From Candidatus Atribacter fermentans (GTDB lineage: Bacteria > Atribacterota > Atribacteria > Atribacterales > Atribacteraceae), in NCBI GenBank assembly GCA_012517485.1, contig JAAYUT010000152.1:1-6047 (forward strand): a stretch of 6,047 bases of DNA, read 5' to 3'. Positions 5,438 through 6,047 of the stretch are shown here, piece by piece. The position numbers and the translations under genes were made by a program. The notes under the pieces are model-generated. The model searched no databases. It saw nothing but the letters and a program-made list of their open reading frames with translations, and was not told where the DNA came from. The first letter of the stretch is position 1. The number at the start of each line of letters is the position of its first letter.

Positions 5438-6047
5438 TGAGAGAATTCTCCCGGTGATCAAAGATCCATTGAATCAAATCTTTACTTCGATAGGCGGCTT
5501 CTCCACTTCCATCTCCGCCGTTTTCGACCAAAACCACAAAAGCATAACGGGGGTTATCAATAGGAAAAAAACCAGCAAACCAAGAATGGTCATTACCATG
5601 AGGATTTTGAGCTGTTCCAGTTTTCCCAGCAACTGAAATTGGAAGATCCCGACAAGCTCGACCCGTTCCTTCAGTGACTACTTTGGTCATTCCTTGAATG
5701 AGCCTTTCCCAGGTATCTGGCTTCAAATCGATTCGATTTTTTACCTTCGGAAGAGTGCGTTCGATGACCTCTCCCTTACTGTTTTGAATGATTTTTAAAA
5801 AATGAGGAATTGGTACCGTACCTCGGTTGGCAATTGCGACCACACTTTGAAAAATTTCAAAAGGAGTGACTAAAAGATACCCTTGTCCTATAGAAAGATT
5901 TATGGTATCCCCCGGATACCAGGGTTCTCCAATTTTTTGTCTTTTCCACCGTGAGGTAGGAAGAAAACCGTGATTCTCTCCGGGTAAATCAATTCCAGTA
6001 TCCTCTCCAAATCCAAAGCGTTTTGCCATATCAATAATTTTATCTTG
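5424..6047 (-). CDS. mrdA: Penicillin-binding protein 2 (peptidoglycan D,D-transpeptidase), 3' part only
   Basis: Class B penicillin-binding protein that cross-links nascent peptidoglycan during cell elongation, working with RodA; it is membrane-anchored with an extracytoplasmic catalytic domain. Only the last 207 codons are present. The frame stays open to the window edge at 6047, so the membrane anchor, dimerisation domain and the SxxK and SxN catalytic motifs lie outside. Visible family hallmarks are the RFGFGEDTGIDLPGE stretch, then YPGDTINLSIGQGYLLVTP, and the third active-site motif KTGT (5613-5624) inside SVAGKTGTAQ. These are followed by SWFAGFFP and YAFVVLVENGG, the usual end of the transpeptidase fold. 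It stops at TAA (5426-5424) and overlaps the start of rodA by about 14 bases. The adjacency to rodA favours PBP2/MrdA over a division-type PBP (FtsI) or sporulation SpoVD. No frameshift or broken motif is seen in the visible part. Confidence 0.95.
   Translation of the reverse strand, partial: QDKIIDMAKRFGFGEDTGIDLPGENHGFLPTSRWKRQKIGEPWYPGDTINLSIGQGYLLVTPFEIFQSVVAIANRGTVPIPHFLKIIQNSKGEVIERTLPKVKNRIDLKPDTWERLIQGMTKVVTEGTGRACRDLPISVAGKTGTAQNPHGNDHSWFAGFFPIDNPRYAFVVLVENGGDGSGEAAYRSKDLIQWIFDHRENSLNENG
5447..5452 (-). promoter_or_regulatory. Shine-Dalgarno GGGAGA for rodA
   Basis: GGGAGA lies within the 3' end of mrdA, nine bases before the ATG at 5437. The alternative TTG at 5461 lies upstream of this site and has no purine-rich stretch of its own, so the site decides the start of rodA in favour of the ATG. 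Confidence 0.65.

Noticed and set aside
5364..5636. Plus-strand open frame across the mrdA/rodA junction
   Set aside because: It is antisense to two confidently assigned genes, with no domain or ribosome-binding site.

Overview
The window is a tightly packed, AT-rich bacterial operon segment. All five recognisable genes lie on the minus strand, so transcription runs from high to low coordinates. The order is mrdA (PBP2, 3' part only), rodA, a B12-binding-like radical SAM protein (TIGR03960 type), a DUF2344 'radical SAM-linked' protein (TIGR03936 type), and rng (ribonuclease E/G). Bacillota of the Clostridia kind and neighbouring low-GC anaerobic phyla typically carry this block between the cell-elongation genes and rplU-rpmA-obgE. 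The organism is therefore probably a low-GC anaerobe of that sort; Atribacterota-like lineages would also fit. The sequence alone does not settle the phylum.

Layout: 6047-5424 is the C-terminal half of the transpeptidase domain of PBP2, running off the window edge. 5437-4361 is RodA, the SEDS glycosyltransferase that partners PBP2. 4361-2535 is the radical SAM protein, whose probable GTG start shares a base with the rodA stop codon. 2524-1934 is the DUF2344 protein. 1915-434 is RNase G/E, which starts at TTG behind a strong Shine-Dalgarno. Junctions are overlaps or gaps of at most 18 bases, so this looks like one transcript with translational coupling. Several of the longest possible starts are probably too far upstream; revised starts are given where a Shine-Dalgarno or family alignment supports them.

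The last ~430 bases (433-1) hold no convincing gene. Just past the rng stop there is a good sigma-70-type promoter on the minus strand (TTGACA, 17 bases, TACAGT with an extended -10 TG). It would drive whatever lies beyond position 1, possibly rplU by analogy with the usual order. Between this promoter and the window edge is a set of inverted repeats and hairpins that look like degenerate dispersed intergenic repeats: a composite element at 21-216, a GC-capped hairpin at 240-259, and an 11-bp inverted repeat at 276-321.

Functionally, PBP2 and RodA form the lateral-wall peptidoglycan synthase and RNase G processes rRNA and mRNA. The radical SAM/DUF2344 pair between them has no established function and is the most interesting biology here, although it is a known conserved pair rather than a new system. 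I see no defence system, CRISPR array, transposase, tRNA or rRNA.
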